From Prorocentrum cordatum (taxonomy: Eukaryota > Sar > Dinophyceae > Prorocentrales > Prorocentraceae): a stretch of DNA of 64,000 nt. A model generated the notes under the pieces. That model had not been told where the DNA came from and ran no database searches. It saw only the letters and a list, made by a program, of their open reading frames with translations. The DNA is taken from NCBI GenBank assembly GCA_963575745.1, contig CAUYUJ010003669.1, positions 830,736 through 894,735 of the forward strand. The letters run 5' to 3'. Positions within the stretch are counted from its first letter, which is position 1; every line of letters starts with the position of its first letter. The translations under genes were made by a program, and so were the position numbers. Positions 60,528 to 64,000 of this stretch are shown one piece after another.

Positions 60528-61009
60528 AGAGGGCATGCGTCGTGCCGCGCGGAGATCTCGAAGCCTCTCTCAGCCCCCTCCCCCCCTCCCCCCCGCCTGC
60601 CTCCCCCCGCCCCCCGCCCGACAGGACGCCGCCGACGCCAAGGGCGAGCAGGCCGCCGCCGCCGTTGGCGGCAGCCGCCGCCGCGCCGCGGAGGCGGAGG
60701 CGGGGCTGGGGGGGAGAGGGAGAGGGCTGTGTCTTGAGTCATCGTTTCTCATCGGCTTCCAGCTTCTCAACGCCCTCCCCCTTCTCGTGGTTCTCATTCT
60801 GTTCCCCGCGATCCACTGCCGTTGCCCCGACTCCGCCAGCAGTTGAATGCGCGTGCTGCCGCGGCCCGCCCTTGAAATCCACGAGCGCAGAATGAATGTT
60901 CTGACGCCCTCCGAGACCCGTAATGCACCGCCCCTCTGGCCACATGTCCACCCGTTGCCGACCCCAGGACCCCCCCAGCACCCCGTGGACCCGATGGGGG
61001 CTCCCCCAG

Positions 61010-61220
61010 GACCCCATGGACCTTTGCGTGGACCTTCCCCAGCACCCCCTGGACCTTTGCGTGGACCTTCCCCAGCACCCCATGGACCTTTGCGTGGGCC
61101 TTCCCCAGCACCCCATGGACCTATTCGTGGACCTTCCCCAGCACCCCATGGACCTATTCGTGGACCTTCCCCAGCACCCCATGGACCTATTCGTGTGCCT
61201 TCCCCAGCACCCCATGGACC
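61010..61220 (+). repeat. 33-bp tandem repeat, about 7 copies, copy 2
   Basis: Same repeat as 36793-37012. Here the frame PHGPLRGPSPA stays open through the A-run at about 61340 into gene B, giving a 579-codon frame. The relict leader at 61462 argues that the gene B protein starts downstream of it. Confidence 0.9.
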
Positions 61221-61461
61221 TTTCGGAGATTCCCCTAAGAAACCCAGGGACCTTCGCCTAGACCTTCCCGAGCGCCCTGTGGTTGTGGGCCAGTGGGCCA
61301 CCGCTCCTCGCCCGCGCAGCGTCACCCCCCCCCCCTCAAAAAAAAAAACGCTGCACTTATCCAAGGATCACCTCCTCACCCATAGCCCCCTCGCGAACTC
61401 TCGCCCCTGGAAACGTCGACAGTGCATTTCAGGGCTCTCAAACGGTCTTGATACGCTTCGG

Positions 61462-61483
61462 TCCGTAGCCATTTTGGATCAAG
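61462..61483 (+). other. Relict dinoflagellate spliced-leader sequence, copy 2
   Basis: Same 22 bp as 37250-37271, with the same single difference from the canonical leader. The relict therefore predates the block duplication. The ATG of gene B copy 2 follows after 23 nt. Confidence 0.85.
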
Positions 61484-61506
61484 CCAGAATCGAGCTAGCA
61501 GGTCGC

Positions 61507-63205
61507 ATGGCTTCGCGCAAGAGGGGGCCGATTGGCGAGTTAGACGAGGAGCACGCGGGCCGCCTGAAAGACGTTTTGAAGAAGCACCTCAAGACAAAGT
61601 CCTCGTTCAAGTACCCTCACACGCAGGCGAGGGGCAAGGCGTGGGCAGTCGACTCCATCAAGGCGGCCCAGCCCTTCCTCAGCGACCTCAGAGAGATCGC
61701 GCCGAACTTCAAGCAGCTCGAGCTCAAGAGGGAGCTCCAGGCGCTTGCAGAGGAGAGCGAGGGAAGCTGGCACCTCGCACAGGATGCCGAGGAGTGGGCC
61801 TCGGATAGATCCAAGAGGATCCGAGCTGCCCTAGGCCACATCCAGGACGCCCTCCGCCCTCGCGAGGGCCGGACTGCGCCGCCGTGGTCGGGGGCGTTCA
61901 GAGGTGAGGGCGGCGGCAGCGCACTCGCTGGCCTGGGCGAGGCCGAGGCCGAGGCAGAGGCGGCCGAGGAGGACGCCGAAGGCGAGGAGGAAGAGGCGCT
62001 GGAAGAGGACGAGGAAGAGGACGAGGGCGCCGAAGGCGAAGAGGAGGAGGATCAGAACGAGGAGGGCGGCGGAGAAGACCCAGACGAGGAACCAGGGGAA
62101 CAGGAAGAGGGCGAAGGGGGAGACGAGGAAGCCGAAGAAGACACTGCTCCCGCCATGAAGAAGCCAGCGCTGAAACGGCCAGCAGCCGCGACGAAGGCCA
62201 ACGACACCACGGACGCGCCGCTTCACGACGACGGCACGTTCGAGTACGGCTGGGACAAGACGATGAAGGCCAGCGCGCGCAAGATGCACTCCTACCCTCA
62301 AATCGCTCGAGCAACTGCCAGGGACCATCGCAATTGTGCCCGCAGTCCAGCTGCGCACAGCGATGTTCTCAGGCGTTGGGGCGATGGCGAGGGAAGGGGT
62401 GCACCTTTCGCGCGCGTAGCCCCAACAGGCAGCGTGGAGGCGCCACAAGAAGGGAAAGGGCAAGACAGTGCCGCCGCCAGAGTACGTGACCGCTCGGAAG
62501 GTGGAGGGGCAGGCAAACCTCGTGGCATCGTTCGTGGATGGATTCGAGTGGCTGATTCCAGGAACCAGCAATCTAGCGCTGAGTGACGCTCCCAAGAAGA
62601 GGTCCCTCGCGGAGAAGCTCTGGGAAGGCAATCGCGGCGGCTGCCCCCTCACCCTTAAGTACACGTTTAAGAAAGACGACAAGTGGCTCACGTTGTGGCA
62701 GTCCCCCTCGGATCACGAGAAGCGCAAGGACCCCAAAATGAGAGACAAGGCAGCCATGCAACTCACAGCGAAGAGCGGCATTGACGACAGGCACGTGAAG
62801 GGCTGCATCGACATTTGCAAGAAGTATGCGGCGGGCACCGACAAGTCAGAGTGCGAGCAGCTCAAGGCCAAGATGCTTGCAAAGCTCAAGCCGCTAGCCG
62901 AGCCCGCCCCTGCTGCAAGCTCTGCAGCGAGCGATGGAGCAGGCCTTGCACGCACAGGGCGCGGCCGCGGCCGCGGCAGAGGACGGGGCGCCTCGACCGC
63001 CCAGCCGAAGAAAGGCATCGCCAAGCTCCCCGTCGATAGGTGTTCCATGCTAGAGGTGGCTGAGCAGAACTCCGACGGGGTGCCGTCGAATCCATCGCCG
63101 CGCCGCTCGACCCCTTCACCGCGCAGGCCCGCATCGTCCGATGCCGCTGCTAGCAGCTCGAGCGGCCTCCCTCAGATTGGTGCGATGTGGTCTGATCAGA
63201 TGTAG
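61507..63205 (+). CDS. Gene B, copy 2: hypothetical protein, 512 aa, one intron
   Basis: Coding 61507-62268 and 62429-63205; intron 62269-62428. Start, intron borders and stop correspond exactly to copy 1. Residue differences noticed: E to G in PPWSGAFRG, E to G in EEPGEQEE, F to C in VKGCIDICKK, P to L and P to R around LARTGRGRGRGRG, and M to V in SDGVPSNP. Acidic tract, nuclear-localisation-like KRPAAATK and RG-rich tail are preserved. Function unknown; see copy 1. Confidence 0.8.
62269..62428 (+). other. Intron of gene B copy 2, GC-AG type
   Basis: 160 bp, same borders as copy 1 (exon-end atgaag, intron start gccagc, intron end caacag, exon start gcagcg). Confidence 0.75.
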
Positions 63206-63897
63206 AGCATCGCCAGCACCACGACGCCTGCGCGATAGCCTGACAACAAAAAAAAGTCATCGCATTGGATCGCCCTCCTTGCACCTGCTCCCCGCATCAT
63301 CACCTTACCTTATGCAATCCCCATGGGGCCCTCTCAGATTGCCATCATAATCGCCTTCCTGGTTGATTCTGGTGCCCCCACGGGACCTCCATTCACGCGG
63401 CCCCCCCTCCCTCCCCCAGCTCCCATCTCCTTCCCCCGCTCTCCCCTCACAGAGCCCACGTGGTTTCCAGAAGATAGAACGTGATCATGCAAAGCTGTTG
63501 CGGCGCGTTGCTTCCGACCTGGCCCGATAGTGGGCCGTCCCGAGCTTGTCGGAGGTGATCGGGGCCAAGCGTTCCCGCCTAGGTGTGAAATCGGACGTGA
63601 GACGGACATCCTAGCGCTCAGCAGTCGATGGGAAGCTGGGGAGGGGGGGGTCATTGAGGGCCAGTCGACGCACGCTGCGCGCGCGTGACCGTGCAGCCAC
63701 ATGAAACATTGGCGCGCAGACAGTTAAGATATGTATGTATGTATGTATGTGTATTTCTTGTGCGTGCACACTTATGCTGACGTGAAAAGACGCCGCGCGG
63801 TACTGCAAAGAACGCCACCTGCAGGATGATCCAAGGGCCCTCTGAGCTGTGAGTATGAGATATGTTTACAGAGCGGTTTTCTTGGCAAAAAGCTCAA

Positions 63898-63946
63898 GGG
63901 GGGAAATTCCGTACAAAACAATCGTTTTGTACAGAATTTCCCCCCC
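63898..63946. other. Near-perfect inverted repeat, copy 2
   Basis: Same palindrome as 39682-39729 with identical arms; one C fewer in the run that follows. Confidence 0.8.
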
Positions 63947-64000
63947 GCCTGTTTTTCCAGCGCTGTTTGCGCGTCCTCTCGCACCACTCTAGTGAACACA

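Larger units (their letters stand above)
57486..64000 (+). repeat. Duplicated block, copy 2 (continues past the window)
   Basis: Starts ccctgaggttctcaagc and follows 33095-39786. Sequence identity looks near 98-99% outside the microsatellites, judged by eye. It still matches at 63994, within six bases of the window end. Confidence 0.95.

Noticed and set aside
1-64000. CRISPR arrays, bacterial operons, Shine-Dalgarno sites
   Set aside because: No spacer-like unique sequences lie between repeats of CRISPR size. Gene structure and spliced-leader relicts are eukaryotic.

Overview
The window reads as nuclear DNA of a dinoflagellate with a high-GC, repeat-dominated genome. The strongest evidence is a relict of the dinoflagellate trans-spliced leader at 37250-37271, repeated at 61462-61483. 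It sits 23 nt before an ATG and differs from the canonical leader at one base. Supporting evidence is a GC-AG intron with AG/GC repeated at both borders, a Mei2-like RRM exon, reverse transcriptases of types I associate with dinoflagellate genomes, and very large amounts of low-complexity DNA. The species cannot be read from the sequence. There are no bacterial-style operons, and I recognised no rRNA or tRNA gene.

Layout. 1-15 kb is almost entirely repeats: a 77-bp tandem array, CACGGCAGACCA-type arrays, a composite CCAAGACGGCC family seen at three loci here, two copies of a 190-200 bp foldback element, a 44-bp tandem array and (CTC)n/(GAG)n tracts. 15.7-19.8 kb (minus strand) holds a 5'-truncated LINE-type retrotransposon (RT, zinc finger, RNase H broken by one TAG) abutting a Mei2-like RRM fragment. 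20-33 kb is again repeats: 157- and 170-bp arrays, hairpin-forming CTTCC arrays, a 365-bp higher-order array, and a 121-131 bp array with a nested 9-bp unit.

33.1-43.9 kb is a plus-strand gene-bearing block with four hypothetical genes, here called A (34570-35709), B (37295-38993, one intron), C (about 40578-41297) and D (42317 to the gap). D is a transposase-like gene of visibly lower GC, cut by a 100-N assembly gap at 43901-44000. The A-B part (33095 to about 39786) is duplicated almost exactly at 57486-64000 and runs off the window end.

44064-54139 is a tyrosine-recombinase (DIRS-order) retrotransposon that still has its whole split-direct-repeat architecture, A1 - internal - B1 - A2 - B2. 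It carries a gag-like region, RT plus RNase H, a J-domain-like segment and a tyrosine-recombinase-like domain, and is inserted in a (CTC)n tract. Its reading frames are broken in several places. 54.25-57.49 kb holds two overlapping ORFs, one with a zinc-ligand-like Cys/His cluster, truncated where the second duplicated block begins.

How it fits together: genes A-D are the only candidate host or cargo genes. B carries the mark of an mRNA that was reverse-transcribed and re-inserted, and the A-B block has since been copied about 24.2 kb away. Most of the rest is mobile-element sequence and simple or tandem repeats. Function is unknown for A, B, C and the 54-57 kb ORFs.
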